Positions 1 through 8,729 are shown, counted from the first letter of the stretch. The stretch is 64,000 nucleotides of DNA from Rhodovulum tesquicola (GCF_024128855.1 NZ_JAMYDV010000002.1:62001-126000); one strand, 5' to 3'. The notes: generated by a model from the letters alone, not told the origin. Numbers and translations: made by a program.

Positions 1-897
1 GGCACGATCTCGGCCGCGGCGGTGCTGCGCGGCGGCACGGGCTATCTGGTGGCGGTGCTTGGCCTGCCTTTCGCGCCGCTTATGCTGGCGCTGGGGGGCG
101 GGCTGGTGCTGGTGGCGGTGCTGGGGGTTCTGGAAAGCCTGGTGCTGGCCGCGGTGCTGACGGTGGTGGAACTGATCGGGCTGGGGCTGGTGGTCTATGC
201 CGGGGTCCTGGCCGCGCCGGTGGAGGACTGGATCCGGCCGGGCCCCTTGCCGCTGGCGGGGCTGGGGCTGGCCACGGTGCTGGCCTTCTTCGCCTTCATC
301 GGGTTCGAGGACATGGTGAACATGGCCGAGGAGGTCGCCGACCCCGCCCGCACATTGCCGCGCGCGATCCTGCTGGCGCTGGCGATCACGACGCTGGTCT
401 ATGCGGTCGTGTCCATCGTGACCCTGCGCGCCGTGCCCGTGGCCGACCTGGCCGCGAGCGAGCGCCCGCTGGCGCTGGTGTGGGAGCGGGGCACGGGCGG
501 GTCGGCGGCGTTCCTGTCGCTGATCGCGGGGGCGGCGGCGCTGAACGGGGTGCTGGCGCAGGTGGTGATGGCCGCCCGCGTGCTGTTCGGGCTGGGTCGG
601 CGCGAGGCGCGGCTGGCGGCCTTTCACCATGCCCATCCGCGGTTCGGCACGCCGGTTCTGGCGACGCTTGTCGTGGGTGGCGCGGTGCTGGTCGCGGCGC
701 TAGTGCTGCCGGTCGCGGCCCTTGCGGGGGCGACTTCGGTCGTGCTGCTGCTGGTGTTCGCGGTGGTGAACCTGTCGCTGATCGTGCTCAAGCGCCGCGC
801 GCCCGAGGCGCCGTTCCGGGTGCCCGCCTGGGTGCCCTGGGCGGGTCTGGGCGGGGCGCTTGCGGCGCTGGTGCTGTCGCTTGGGGGGCTGGCATGA
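1..897 (+). CDS. APC-family amino acid/polyamine permease, 5' truncated
   Basis: The open frame is already open at base 1 (first codons read Gly-Thr-Ile-Ser), so the start lies outside the window and 298 residues are visible. The protein is almost entirely hydrophobic, with about seven membrane-spanning stretches. The stretch GFEDMVNMAEEVADPAR at visible residues 101-117, preceded by FFAFI, matches the sixth-helix region and following loop of APC superfamily (YfnA/cationic amino acid type) permeases. It would import an amino acid or amine across the inner membrane; the substrate cannot be read from the sequence. It ends with TGA inside ATGA, where a 16-codon frame begins. Its position directly before the DUF2484-murB genes is unusual, since murC normally sits there in related genomes. 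Confidence 0.8.
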   Translation, partial: GTISAAAVLRGGTGYLVAVLGLPFAPLMLALGGGLVLVAVLGVLESLVLAAVLTVVELIGLGLVVYAGVLAAPVEDWIRPGPLPLAGLGLATVLAFFAFIGFEDMVNMAEEVADPARTLPRAILLALAITTLVYAVVSIVTLRAVPVADLAASERPLALVWERGTGGSAAFLSLIAGAAALNGVLAQVVMAARVLFGLGRREARLAAFHHAHPRFGTPVLATLVVGGAVLVAALVLPVAALAGATSVVLLLVFAVVNLSLIVLKRRAPEAPFRVPAWVPWAGLGGALAALVLSLGGLA

Positions 898-944
898 GCG
901 GGGCGGGGGACATCCGTCGCGCGGAGAAGGAGGCCACGCCATGA
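894..944 (+). CDS. 16-codon mini-ORF bridging permease and DUF2484 gene
   Basis: This 16-residue frame ([16 protein letters not shown]) starts at an ATGA that overlaps the permease stop and ends at a TGA inside the ATGA that starts the DUF2484 gene. It would let ribosomes pass without a break from the permease to the next gene, and its codons contain the GGAGAAGGAGG ribosome-binding site of that gene. No homolog is recognised. It may be a translational-coupling device rather than a functional peptide, or chance in a short spacer. Confidence 0.3.
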   Translation: MSGAGDIRRAEKEATP

Positions 945-1201
945 CCGTTTCGCTGATCCTGGCCTGTCTGTGGGTCGTTGTCGCGGCCGGGCTGGGGATG
1001 CTGCCCCAGCGGTATCACTGGCCCGCGGCCTATGGGCTGATCGCGCTGGGCATCCCGCTGCTGGGTTATGTCACCTATCAGAACGGCCCGATGCTGGGCA
1101 TGGTGGCGATGGCGGCGGGGGTGTCGGTGCTGCGCTGGCCCACGCTTTACCTGCTGCGCTGGCTCGCGCGGCCCTTGCGCCGCGGCCAGCGCGAGGAATG
1201 A
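941..1201 (+). CDS. DUF2484 family small membrane protein
   Basis: An 86-residue hydrophobic protein with about three membrane segments (roughly residues 3-20, 28-46 and 50-68) and a basic C terminus ([10 protein letters not shown]). I recognise it as the DUF2484 protein that Rhodobacteraceae carry next to murB. Its function is unknown; the constant location among peptidoglycan-precursor genes suggests an envelope role. The start at 941 is set by the strong purine-rich site GGAGAAGGAGG ending 7 bases before the ATG. The stop overlaps the next gene by 4 bp (ATGA), so the two are probably translationally coupled. Confidence 0.75.
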   Translation: MTVSLILACLWVVVAAGLGMLPQRYHWPAAYGLIALGIPLLGYVTYQNGPMLGMVAMAAGVSVLRWPTLYLLRWLARPLRRGQREE

Positions 1202-1464
1202 CCCTATTGCTGGTCTTTGCCGGTTGGGCGGCGGGTCCGATCGTGGTCTATGCCGCGCTGTCGCACGGGCTGCGCCGGGCCCTGCCCGAATTCCTGGCGC
1301 TGATCGGGGGCTATTCGGTCTTCGTCTGGCTGACCTGGGCGGCGCTGGCCCGCGGCGCGGGCGGTCCGGTTGCGCCGATGTCGGTGATCGGCCCCTGGGC
1401 AGGCGTTGCGGTGCTTTCGGGGCTGCTTTATGCCGTCGGCGCATGGATCGGACGCGACAGATGA
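1198..1464 (+). CDS. small hypothetical membrane protein
   Basis: An 88-residue protein with three hydrophobic segments (about residues 2-20, 30-50 and 60-83) and no soluble domain, so it should lie wholly in the inner membrane. It overlaps the DUF2484 gene upstream and murB downstream by 4 bp each (ATGA on both sides), which makes translation as part of the murB transcript almost certain. I do not recognise a named family. Base composition and third-position GC match the flanking genes, so there is no sign of recent acquisition. Function is unknown. Confidence 0.65.
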   Translation: MTLLLVFAGWAAGPIVVYAALSHGLRRALPEFLALIGGYSVFVWLTWAALARGAGGPVAPMSVIGPWAGVAVLSGLLYAVGAWIGRDR

Positions 1465-2393
1465 CCCCGATGCCCGCCGCGCGCGGCACCCTGACACCGG
1501 ACCGGCCGCTGGCCGATCTGACCTGGCTGCGCGTGGGCGGGCCGGCGGACTGGCTGTTCCAGCCTGCGGATGCCGAGGATCTGGCCGCCTTCCTCGCCGC
1601 CTTGCCTGCCGATGTGCCGGTGTTTCCGATGGGGGTGGGCTCGAACCTGATCGTGCGTGATGGCGGGATCCGCGGCGTGGTGATCCGGCTGGGTCGCGCG
1701 TTCAACGCGATCACGGTTCAGGGGGCGCGCGTCACTGCCGGGGCGGCGGCGCTGGATGCCCATGTGGCGCGGCGTGCGGCGGAGGCAGGCGTGGACCTGA
1801 CGTTCCTGCGCACCATTCCTGGCGCCGTGGGGGGCGCGGTGCGGATGAATGCGGGCTGCTACGGGCGCTATGTGGCCGATGTCTTCGTCTCGGCCCGGGC
1901 GGTGACGCGGGATGGCCGGATCGTGACGCTGGGCGCGGCCGATCTGGGCTTTCGCTATCGCCAGACCGACCTGCCCGAAGGCTGGGTGCTGATCGAGGCC
2001 ACATTCGAGGGACCGCCGGGCGATCCTGACGCGCTGGAGGCGGCGATGGCCGGTCAGATCGCGAAACGCGACGCGAGCCAGCCCACGAAGGAGCGCAGCG
2101 CGGGGTCCACCTTTCGCAACCCGGCGGGGTTCAGTTCCACGGGGCGGGCGGATGACAGCCACGAGCTGAAGGCCTGGACGCTGATCGACGCGGCGGGGAT
2201 GCGCGGTGCGCGGCGCGGCGGTGCGCAGATGTCGGAGAAGCATTCGAACTTCCTGCTCAATGCCGGGGGGGCAAGTGCGGCGGACCTGGAAGGGCTGGGC
2301 GAGGAGGTCCGAAAAAGGGTTTTTCAAAATGCCGGAATACAGTTAGAGTGGGAAATCATGAGGGTCGGTGAACCGGCCCCTGACAACGAATAG
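1461..2393 (+). CDS. murB: UDP-N-acetylenolpyruvoylglucosamine reductase MurB
   Basis: A 310-residue cytosolic flavoenzyme that uses NADPH to reduce UDP-GlcNAc-enolpyruvate to UDP-MurNAc, the second committed step of peptidoglycan precursor synthesis. The FAD-binding part shows [12 protein letters not shown] at 58-69 and NAGCYG at 130-135. SAGSTFRNP at 213-221 supplies the serine proton donor (Ser216), and KHSNF at 260-264 belongs to the C-terminal substrate domain. Length is typical for the shorter MurB class. The ATG overlaps the upstream stop by 4 bp. The last 60 bases are noticeably more AT-rich than the rest of the gene and may carry signals for ddl, which starts 39 bp downstream. Confidence 0.96.
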   Translation: MTPMPAARGTLTPDRPLADLTWLRVGGPADWLFQPADAEDLAAFLAALPADVPVFPMGVGSNLIVRDGGIRGVVIRLGRAFNAITVQGARVTAGAAALDAHVARRAAEAGVDLTFLRTIPGAVGGAVRMNAGCYGRYVADVFVSARAVTRDGRIVTLGAADLGFRYRQTDLPEGWVLIEATFEGPPGDPDALEAAMAGQIAKRDASQPTKERSAGSTFRNPAGFSSTGRADDSHELKAWTLIDAAGMRGARRGGAQMSEKHSNFLLNAGGASAADLEGLGEEVRKRVFQNAGIQLEWEIMRVGEPAPDNE

Positions 2394-2398
2394 GCGAA

Positions 2399-2418
2399 CG
2401 GGGCCGACAGACGCCCCG
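2399..2418. other. small hairpin in the murB-ddl gap
   Basis: CGGGGC (2399-2404) and GCCCCG (2413-2418) are perfect inverted arms of 6 bp around an 8-base loop, lying in the 39-bp gap between murB and ddl. There is no T-run, so it is unlikely to be a complete terminator; it could affect message stability or translation of ddl, whose GTG start follows 15 bases later. Confidence 0.3.
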
Positions 2419-2432
2419 GAATTGAGGCAAAG

Positions 2433-3356
2433 GTGGCGGGCAGGTCGAGCAGGACAGCCCTCCGCGTGGCGGTAGTGATGGGTGGCCCCTCGGCCGAGCG
2501 CGAGGTGTCGCTGTCCTCGGGGCATGAATGTGCCGTGGCGCTGCGTGGGGAAGGCTTCGACGTCGTCGAGATCGACGCAGGGCAGGATCTGCCCGCGCGT
2601 CTGGCCGAGTGTGCCCCCGATGTCGTGTTCAACGCGCTGCATGGCCGCTGGGGCGAGGATGGCTGCGTGCAGGGCCTGCTGGAATGGCTGGGCCTGCCCT
2701 ATACCCATTCGGGCGTTCTGGCCTCGGCGCTGGCGATGGACAAGCAGCGGACCAAGGAGGTCTATCGCGCCGCGGGCCTGCCGGTGGTGGACAGCGTGAT
2801 CGCGCAGAAGGCCGAGGTCGCCGCGCGCCACATCCTGCCGCCGCCCTATGTCGTCAAGCCCAACAACGAGGGATCCTCGGTCGGCATCCATATCGTGCAG
2901 GCCGATGCGAACACGCCGCTGCGGATGGGCGAGGACATGCCCGATCTGGTCATGGTCGAAGCCTATGCGCCGGGCCGGGAACTGACCGTGACCGTCATGG
3001 GCGACCGGGCGCTGAGCGTGACCGATATCCTGACCGACGGCTGGTATGATTATCACGCGAAATACGTGACGGGCGGCTCGCGCCATGTCGTCCCGGCCGA
3101 ATTGCCCGGCGAGGTGTTCGACGCCTGTCTGGATTACGCGCTGCGCGCCCATCGCGCGCTGGGCTGCCGGGGCCTGAGCCGCACGGATTTCCGCTGGGAC
3201 GAGGCGCGCGGGCTGGACGGGCTGATCCTGCTGGAGACCAACACGCAACCCGGCATGACGCCCACCTCGCTGAGCCCCGAACAGGCGCGTCATTGCGGGA
3301 TACCGTTCGGCGCGCTCTGCCGCTGGATCGTGGAGGATGCCTCATGTGCGCGGTGA
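2433..3356 (+). CDS. ddl: D-alanine--D-alanine ligase
   Basis: A 307-residue ATP-grasp enzyme that joins two D-alanines in the cytosol, giving the dipeptide added by MurF to the peptidoglycan precursor. Visible signatures are [14 protein letters not shown] at 17-30 (N-terminal substrate lobe), [13 protein letters not shown] at 140-152 (ATP-grasp glycine-rich part) and [13 protein letters not shown] at 268-280 (metal and phosphate ligands near the C terminus). The chosen start is the GTG at 2433, which gives the usual N-terminal extension before the first beta strand; a start inside that extension cannot be excluded. The 3' end overlaps ftsQ by 13 bp. It lies between murB and ftsQ, the standard place for ddlB in a division and cell-wall cluster. 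Confidence 0.95.
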   Translation: MAGRSSRTALRVAVVMGGPSAEREVSLSSGHECAVALRGEGFDVVEIDAGQDLPARLAECAPDVVFNALHGRWGEDGCVQGLLEWLGLPYTHSGVLASALAMDKQRTKEVYRAAGLPVVDSVIAQKAEVAARHILPPPYVVKPNNEGSSVGIHIVQADANTPLRMGEDMPDLVMVEAYAPGRELTVTVMGDRALSVTDILTDGWYDYHAKYVTGGSRHVVPAELPGEVFDACLDYALRAHRALGCRGLSRTDFRWDEARGLDGLILLETNTQPGMTPTSLSPEQARHCGIPFGALCRWIVEDASCAR

Positions 3357-4222
3357 TCCTGCCGCCGCGCGATCCGGCGCCCTCGCGGTTGACCTACCGG
3401 ATGCAGCGGCTGTGGCTGACGCCGCTGTTCCGGCTTGCGGTGCTGCGCGGGCTGCCGCTGGCCGCGGTGCTGGCGATCCCGGCGCTGTGGTTTGGCGATG
3501 CCGACCGGCGGGCGGAGGTCGCGGGGCAGATCGCCGACATTCGCCGCCAGGTCGAGACGCGGCCCGAATTCATGGTCAAGCTGATGGCGGTCGAGGGCGC
3601 CTCTGCCCTGATCGACGCCGAGATACGCGAGACATTGCCGCTCGACTTCCCGGTATCCTCCTTCGATCTGGACTTGCAGCAGATGCGCCGGACGGTCGAG
3701 GCGCTGGATGCCGTCGAGACCGCCGAGTTGCGGGTGCGCCCGGGTGGCGTGCTGGATCTGAAGGTGGTCGAGCGGGTTCCGGCGGTTGTCTGGCGCGGCG
3801 CCGCGGGGCTGGAATTGCTGGACGCGCAGGGCAACCGGGTCGCGCCGATCGAGACGCGCAGCCTGCGTGCCGATCTGCCGCTGATCGCGGGCGAGGGCGC
3901 GCAGCGTGCGGTGCCCGAGGCGCTGGCGCTGGTCGCGGCCGCCGCGCCGATCGAGGAACGGCTGCGCGGGCTGGTGCGGGTGGGCGAACGGCGCTGGGAC
4001 GTTGTGCTGGACCGCAACCAGCGCATCCTCTTGCCCGGGCAGGACGCGGTGGCGGCGCTGGAGCGGGTGATCGCGCTGGACGGCGTGACCGACATGCTGG
4101 GGCGCGACATCGCGGTGGTCGATCTGCGCAATCCGGGGCGGCCGACGGTGCGGCTGGCGCCGGACGCGGTCGAGGAATTCAGGAAGATCAGAAGATCAGG
4201 GGCAGGAGCGACCAACGGATGA
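3344..4222 (+). CDS. ftsQ: cell division protein FtsQ
   Basis: A 292-residue single-pass inner-membrane protein linking early and late divisome components (FtsQ-FtsB-FtsL). The N terminus is a short cytosolic tail with basic residues, followed by one membrane segment at about 33-50. The periplasmic POTRA domain follows at about 85-155, with the family-typical pattern of a hydrophobic strand, an ERVP-like turn ([11 protein letters not shown]) and DAQG. The ATG at 3344 was preferred to the in-frame upstream start at 3293 because the latter would add 17 residues lying deep inside ddl. It overlaps ddl by 13 bp and ftsA by 4 bp (ATGA), so the three are co-translated. Confidence 0.9.
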   Translation: MCAVILPPRDPAPSRLTYRMQRLWLTPLFRLAVLRGLPLAAVLAIPALWFGDADRRAEVAGQIADIRRQVETRPEFMVKLMAVEGASALIDAEIRETLPLDFPVSSFDLDLQQMRRTVEALDAVETAELRVRPGGVLDLKVVERVPAVVWRGAAGLELLDAQGNRVAPIETRSLRADLPLIAGEGAQRAVPEALALVAAAAPIEERLRGLVRVGERRWDVVLDRNQRILLPGQDAVAALERVIALDGVTDMLGRDIAVVDLRNPGRPTVRLAPDAVEEFRKIRRSGAGATNG

Positions 4223-5553
4223 CCGATCTCTACCAGGCGCAGCGGGCGATGCGGCGGATGCGCAAGCAGGCGATGGACCGGGGCGTGATCGCGATCCTGG
4301 ATGTGGGCAGTTCCAAGATCGCCTGCCTCGTGCTGCGCTTTGACGGCATCCGGCCGGTGGGCGGCGTCGAGCAGATCGGCGCGCTGGCCGGCCAGTCGCG
4401 GTTCCGGGTGATCGGCGCGGCGACGACACGTTCGCGCGGGGTGCGTTTCGGCGAGATCCACGGCATGCACGAGGCCGAGCGCGCGATCCGCACCGCCGTT
4501 CAGGCCGCGCAGAAGATGGCGCAGGTGCGGGTGGATCATGTGATCGCCAGCTTCTCGGGGGCCGAGCCGCGCTCCTACGGGCTGGACGGGCAGGTGGAGC
4601 TTGCCGACAGCATGGCGACCGAGGCCGATATCGCGCGCGTGCTGTCGGCCTGCGAGATGCCCGATATCGGCCCGGGGCGCGAGGTGCTGCATGCCCAGCC
4701 GGTGAATTTCGCGCTGGACCATCGGTCGGGGCTGGTCGATCCGCGCGGGCAGACCGGCAACCGGCTGGCCTGCGACATGCATCTTCTCAGCGTGGATGCG
4801 GGCGCGATCCAGAACCTTGTGCAATGCGTCAAGCGCTGCGACCTGGAACTGGCGGGGCTGGCCAGTTCGGCCTATGCCGCGGGCCTGTCGGCGCTGGTCG
4901 AGGACGAACAGGAACTGGGGGCTGCCTGCATCGACATGGGCGGCGGGGCCACGGGGCTGTCGATCTTCATCAAGAAGCACATGATCTATGCCGACAGCGT
5001 GCGCATGGGCGGCGAGCATGTGACCTCGGACATTTCCAAGGGCCTGCATGTGCCGGTCGCCACGGCCGAGCGGATCAAGACGCTGCATGGCGGCGTGGTC
5101 GCGACCGGGGTGGACGATCGCGAGATGATCGACCTGGGCGGCGACAGCGGCGATTACGAGCGCGACACGCGGCGGATCAGCCGGACGGAACTGATCGGCA
5201 TCATGCGCCCGCGGGTCGAGGAGATCCTGGAAGAGGTGCGCGTCCGGCTGGATGTGGCGGGGTTCGATCATCTGCCCTCGCGCCAGATCGTGCTGACGGG
5301 GGCAGGCAGCCAGATCCCGGGCCTCGACGGGCTGGCGGCGCGCATCCTGGGCCAGCAGGTGCGTTTCGGCCGGCCGCTGCGCATCCAGGGCCTGCCGCAA
5401 TCGGCCACGGGGCCGGGATTCGCGGCCTCGGTGGGCTTGTGCCTGTTCGCGGCGCATCCTCAGGACGAATGGTGGGATTTCGACATTCCCGCAGAACGCT
5501 ACCCGGCGCGCTCGTTGAAGCGGGCGGTCAGGTGGTTCAAGGAGAACTGGTAA
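4219..5553 (+). CDS. ftsA: cell division protein FtsA
   Basis: A 444-residue actin-like ATPase that tethers FtsZ filaments to the cytoplasmic membrane. The first phosphate loop is ILDVGSSKI at 26-34 and the second is CIDMGGGATGLSIF near 237-250. The C-terminal 15 residues (RSLKRAVRWFKENW) form the expected basic, aromatic amphipathic helix that binds membrane. A 20-residue basic N-terminal tail precedes the actin core and is longer than in E. coli, but common in this group. The start overlaps the ftsQ stop (ATGA). A 176-bp relatively AT-rich gap with inverted repeats separates it from ftsZ, suggesting that ftsZ also has its own control. Confidence 0.95.
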   Translation: MTDLYQAQRAMRRMRKQAMDRGVIAILDVGSSKIACLVLRFDGIRPVGGVEQIGALAGQSRFRVIGAATTRSRGVRFGEIHGMHEAERAIRTAVQAAQKMAQVRVDHVIASFSGAEPRSYGLDGQVELADSMATEADIARVLSACEMPDIGPGREVLHAQPVNFALDHRSGLVDPRGQTGNRLACDMHLLSVDAGAIQNLVQCVKRCDLELAGLASSAYAAGLSALVEDEQELGAACIDMGGGATGLSIFIKKHMIYADSVRMGGEHVTSDISKGLHVPVATAERIKTLHGGVVATGVDDREMIDLGGDSGDYERDTRRISRTELIGIMRPRVEEILEEVRVRLDVAGFDHLPSRQIVLTGAGSQIPGLDGLAARILGQQVRFGRPLRIQGLPQSATGPGFAASVGLCLFAAHPQDEWWDFDIPAERYPARSLKRAVRWFKENW

Positions 5554-5590
5554 CCGCAACATGTGGCACGATAGGCGAAATCCCGCGTAT

Positions 5591-5607
5591 CAACCGCAAG
5601 ACGGTTG
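5591..5607. promoter_or_regulatory. inverted repeat after ftsA, upstream of ftsZ
   Basis: CAACCG (5591-5596), a 5-base spacer CAAGA, then CGGTTG (5602-5607): perfect 6-bp arms, 38 bp past the ftsA stop. There is no immediate T-run, although a run of seven T lies about 24 bases further on. It could be a weak terminator for ftsA or a protein-binding site in the ftsZ control region. Confidence 0.35.
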
Positions 5608-5654
5608 CACATTTTGTGTGGGAACCGTGTTTTTTTGGTGACGATCTGTGAGCC

Positions 5655-5674
5655 CTTGCGTAGGATAACGCAAG
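5655..5674. promoter_or_regulatory. 20-bp dyad in the ftsZ leader
   Basis: CTTGCGT (5655-5661) and ACGCAAG (5668-5674) are perfect 7-bp inverted arms around AGGATA, ending 55 bp before the ftsZ start. The position fits an operator close to or just downstream of the ftsZ promoter, or an RNA hairpin in the ftsZ leader. I could not assign it to a known regulator: it is not a CtrA site (TTAA-N7-TTAA) or a GANTC methylation site. Confidence 0.4.
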
Positions 5675-5729
5675 ATTTAGGGGAAAACGCCCGGCGGGGC
5701 ACTAGAAAAGACAGCAGGCGGAAAAACCA

Positions 5730-7349
5730 ATGGCTTTGAACCTATCCATGCCCGAGCAAGACGAGCTGAAGCCCCGGATCACGGTCTTCGGTGTCGGTGG
5801 CGCAGGCGGAAACGCCGTCAACAACATGATCGAGAAATGCCTTGAGGGCGTCGAGTTCGTGGTGGCGAATACCGACGCGCAGGCCCTCAAGCAGTCGAAC
5901 GCGCCGCAGCGCATCCAGATGGGGGTCCGGGTGACCGAGGGTCTGGGCGCAGGCGCGCGGCCCCAGGTCGGCGCGGCCGCGGCCGAGGAATCCATCGAGC
6001 AGATCGTCGATCACCTGGCCGGGGCGCATATGTGCTTCATCACCGCCGGAATGGGCGGCGGCACCGGCACCGGGGCGGCCCCGATCATCGCGCAGGCGGC
6101 GCGCGAACTGGGCGTCCTGACGGTGGGCGTGGTGACCAAGCCGTTCCAGTTCGAGGGCGCCAAGCGGATGCGCCAGGCCGAGGAAGGCGTGGAGGCGCTT
6201 CAGAAGGTGGTCGATACACTGATCATCATCCCGAACCAGAACCTGTTCCGCCTGGCCAACGAGAAGACCACCTTTACCGAGGCGTTCTCGATGGCCGATG
6301 ACGTTCTCTACCAGGGCGTCAAGGGCGTGACCGACCTGATGGTGCGGCCGGGTCTGATCAATCTCGATTTCGCCGATGTGCGCTCGGTGATGGACGAGAT
6401 GGGCAAGGCGATGATGGGCACCGGCGAGGCCAGCGGCGAGGAACGCGCGATCCAGGCCGCGGAGAAGGCGATCGCCAACCCGCTGCTGGACGAGGTCAGC
6501 CTGAACGGCGCCAAGGGCGTGCTGATCAACATCACCGGCGGGTATGACCTGACGCTGTTCGAACTGGACGAGGCCGCGAACCGCATCCGCGACGTGGTGG
6601 ACCCGGACGCCAACATCATCGTCGGCTCGACGCTGGATCCGGCGATGGAGGGCATGATGCGGGTGTCGGTGGTCGCCACGGGCATCGACGCGGCCGAGAA
6701 ACCTGCCGAAATGCCGGTTCCGCGCCGCCCGATGAGCGAGCCTCTGCACCGGCCCGCGGCGGCGGCGGCACCCGCTGCGGCACCCGCGCCGAAAGCTGCG
6801 GAACCGGCGGTGACCCGCCCCGTCGCGGCGCAGGCCCCCGCGCAGGAGCCCTCGCTGTTCGAGGGGTTCGACCCGGCCGCCGCGGCGGCTGCGGCCCAGG
6901 CGCCCGTGGATGCCGCGCCGGACGATGTTCCGCCGCCGGCCTACCAGCCTGCCGAAGAGATCGAGCCCGAGGCCGAGGCCGCCTTTGTCGCGCCGCGTCC
7001 GCGCGCGCCCGGTCAGCCGACGCCCGAGGCGATGGCGCGTCTCGAACGGTTGCGCGATGCCGTCGGCAAGGCGGCGCCCCGTCAGGGCGGCGCCCCGGTG
7101 ACCGCCCAGCGCGCCGCGCCCCAGCCGCAGGCCGAGGAAGGCCGGGGCCGGTTCGGCATCGGCGATCTGATCAACCGCATGTCCGGCCATGGTCCCGGCG
7201 CGTCCGAGCGCGGGCATGCCCCGAGCGTGCGCCATCAGCCCCCGGTCTATGGCCGCGGGCCTGCGCTGAACCATCGCGACGAGGAAGAGCTGGATCCCGA
7301 ACAGGAACGCATCGAGATCCCCGCCTTCCTGCGCCGTCAGGCGAACTGA
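5730..7349 (+). CDS. ftsZ: cell division GTPase FtsZ
   Basis: A 539-residue tubulin homolog that polymerises into the Z-ring. The GTP-binding core occupies about residues 12-325, with [10 protein letters not shown] at 21-30 and the tubulin signature [10 protein letters not shown] near 108-118; NLDFADV carries the T7-loop aspartate region used for hydrolysis across the filament interface. Residues 330-520 are a Pro/Ala/Glu-rich, low-complexity linker, typical of the long FtsZ proteins of alphaproteobacteria. The conserved C-terminal peptide [10 protein letters not shown] (about 528-537) binds FtsA. The ATG at 5730 gives the standard N terminus. The 176-bp leader with two dyads and the terminator just after the stop suggest that ftsZ can be transcribed as a separate unit. 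Confidence 0.98.
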   Translation: MALNLSMPEQDELKPRITVFGVGGAGGNAVNNMIEKCLEGVEFVVANTDAQALKQSNAPQRIQMGVRVTEGLGAGARPQVGAAAAEESIEQIVDHLAGAHMCFITAGMGGGTGTGAAPIIAQAARELGVLTVGVVTKPFQFEGAKRMRQAEEGVEALQKVVDTLIIIPNQNLFRLANEKTTFTEAFSMADDVLYQGVKGVTDLMVRPGLINLDFADVRSVMDEMGKAMMGTGEASGEERAIQAAEKAIANPLLDEVSLNGAKGVLINITGGYDLTLFELDEAANRIRDVVDPDANIIVGSTLDPAMEGMMRVSVVATGIDAAEKPAEMPVPRRPMSEPLHRPAAAAAPAAAPAPKAAEPAVTRPVAAQAPAQEPSLFEGFDPAAAAAAAQAPVDAAPDDVPPPAYQPAEEIEPEAEAAFVAPRPRAPGQPTPEAMARLERLRDAVGKAAPRQGGAPVTAQRAAPQPQAEEGRGRFGIGDLINRMSGHGPGASERGHAPSVRHQPPVYGRGPALNHRDEEELDPEQERIEIPAFLRRQAN

Positions 7350-7378
7350 GCGGGCGTCATCGCCGCAAGCATGGCGCG

Positions 7379-7402
7379 AGGGGCCGGGAAACCGGCCCCT
7401 TT
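7379..7402 (+). terminator. ftsZ intrinsic terminator
   Basis: AGGGGCCGG (7379-7387), tetraloop GAAA (7388-7391), CCGGCCCCT (7392-7400) and following Ts make a perfect 9-bp stem with a stable GNRA-type loop, 29 bp past the ftsZ stop codon. The T-run is short, as is usual in GC-rich alphaproteobacteria. Confidence 0.75.
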
Positions 7403-7430
7403 CGCATGTCCGGCCCGTCACGAAATGGCG

Positions 7431-7472
7431 TCCCGCGCGGTCGATGCGTGATCCCGCGCGGTCGATGCGTGA
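7431..7472. repeat. two-copy 21-bp tandem repeat
   Basis: The 21-bp unit TCCCGCGCGG-TCGATGCGTGA occurs twice without mismatch (7431-7451 and 7452-7472) and a third partial copy follows (TCCCG then TGCGG). It lies between the ftsZ terminator and the lpxC leader. Two units are too few for a CRISPR array; it may be a slippage product or a tandem protein-binding site. Confidence 0.7.
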
Positions 7473-7684
7473 TCCCGTGCGGGGCGCGGGCCGTGTCGGC
7501 GCCGCTGCGATTCCCCGAAAGAAGCGGAAAATCCTGAGGTTGCAGCCCGATCCTGCGGCGCCGATCGGTGCGGGCGGGATGTTTCACACGGTTGCAAAGT
7601 TTGAATTGTGTCGAAAACGTCGCGGGCCTAACTCTGATGACATGGACCGGTCGAAGTCCGCAAAGAACATGAGCAGGTGGCACC

Positions 7685-8602
7685 GTGCAGACGACGCTGA
7701 AATCCCCGATCACCTTTTCTGGCATTGGCCTGCATACGGGCCGCGCCGTTCGCATGAGCGTGCATCCGGCCTCGGCCGAATACGGCATCTGGTTCCGCCG
7801 CACCGATCTGGACGGCCCCGACGCGCTGATCCCCGCGCGCTGGGACGCGGTCGTGCCCTCGCGGCTGTGCACCAAGCTGGCCAATGGCCGGGCCGAGGTG
7901 TCGACGGTCGAACATCTGATGGCCGCGCTGGCGGGCTGCGGCATCCATAACGCGCTGATCGAGATCGACGGCCCCGAAGTGCCGGTGATGGACGGATCGG
8001 CCCAGCCCTTTGTCGAGGGTTTCCTGTCGCGCGGGTTGCGCCGCCTGTCCGCGCCGGTGCGCGCGCTGCGCATCCTCGAACCGGTCGAGGTGAGCGAGGG
8101 CGATGCGCGGGCCAGCCTGTCGCCCGCCGACACGCTGGAGATCGATTTCGAGATCGACTTTGCCGACCGCGCCATCGGCCATCAGGCCAAGCGGCTGAGC
8201 ATGGCCAACGGCGCCTTCCTGCGCGAGTTGAGCGACAGCCGCACCTTCTGCCGCAATGCCGATGTCGAGGCGATGCGCGCGGCGGGTCTGGCGCTGGGCG
8301 GTTCGCTGAAGAATGCCGTCGTGGTCGAGGGCGACCGGGTGCTCAGCCCCGGCGGTTTCCGCCATGCCGACGAGGCGGTGCGCCACAAGATGCTGGACGC
8401 GCTGGGCGACCTGGCGCTGGCGGCTGCGCCGATCCTTGGCCGCTATCGCGGCGAACGGGCCGGGCACGCGCTGACCAACCGGCTGCTTCGCGCGCTCTTT
8501 GCCCGTCCCGGTGCGTTCCGGCTGGTGACCTGTTCGCCGGCCGAGGCCGCCCGGCTGCCGGGGGCCTGCCTTGAGGCGGCCGACCTGCGCGCGGTCGCCT
8601 GA
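7685..8602 (+). CDS. lpxC: UDP-3-O-acyl-N-acetylglucosamine deacetylase LpxC
   Basis: A 305-residue zinc amidase that removes acetate from UDP-3-O-acyl-GlcNAc, the committed step of lipid A synthesis in the cytosol. Zinc ligands are visible as His77 (in STVEHLMAAL), His234 and Asp238 (in HKMLDALGD), and His261 in AGHALTNR matches the catalytic histidine. DGSAQPF at 103-109 is the usual active-site loop. The GTG at 7685 gives the family N terminus MQTTLKSPITFSGIGLH; AGCAGGTGG upstream is an acceptable ribosome-binding site. It sits in the usual place after ftsZ in this cluster, and bamD follows. Confidence 0.96.
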   Translation: MQTTLKSPITFSGIGLHTGRAVRMSVHPASAEYGIWFRRTDLDGPDALIPARWDAVVPSRLCTKLANGRAEVSTVEHLMAALAGCGIHNALIEIDGPEVPVMDGSAQPFVEGFLSRGLRRLSAPVRALRILEPVEVSEGDARASLSPADTLEIDFEIDFADRAIGHQAKRLSMANGAFLRELSDSRTFCRNADVEAMRAAGLALGGSLKNAVVVEGDRVLSPGGFRHADEAVRHKMLDALGDLALAAAPILGRYRGERAGHALTNRLLRALFARPGAFRLVTCSPAEAARLPGACLEAADLRAVA

Positions 8603-8631
8603 GGCGCGCTTTTTTCCGCCCCAAAGGCGTT

Positions 8632-8658
8632 TTGCCTCCCGATTATCTGTGCTAGGAC
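8632..8658 (+). promoter_or_regulatory. candidate bamD promoter
   Basis: TTGCCT (8632-8637), 15-bp spacer, TAGGAC (8653-8658), about 70 bp before the bamD start. The same TTGCC...GCTAG arrangement recurs before other genes in the window. Spacing is one or two bases short of ideal, so this is tentative. Confidence 0.35.
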
Positions 8659-8729
8659 AGCCGCATAATCGCGCGCGGCGAACGCGCATGAACGGTGGTC
8701 GGACGATCCGAGGACGGGGTAGCGGGCAG

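Larger units (their letters stand above)
7350..7684. other. 335-bp intergenic region ftsZ-lpxC
   Basis: No gene is supported here. From left to right it holds the ftsZ terminator (7379-7402), a two-copy 21-bp tandem repeat (7431-7472) and then a less GC-rich stretch (about 7575-7680) that should contain the lpxC promoter. In that stretch TTGTGT at 7606 and TAACTC at 7629 have 17-bp spacing but match consensus poorly, so no promoter is called. The small open frame across the tandem repeat has no ribosome-binding site and is not a gene. Confidence 0.6.

Noticed and set aside
3394-5562. A 722-codon minus-strand open frame opposite ftsQ-ftsA
   Set aside because: It is antisense to two certain genes and is rich in Arg, His and Pro without motif or ribosome-binding site. 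Long antisense frames are expected at this GC content.
7431-7472. Possible CRISPR array
   Set aside because: Two direct 21-bp units abut with no spacers; no cas gene lies in the window.
7444-7950. 168-codon open frame from the 21-bp repeat into lpxC
   Set aside because: It runs out of frame into lpxC and has no signal for initiation.
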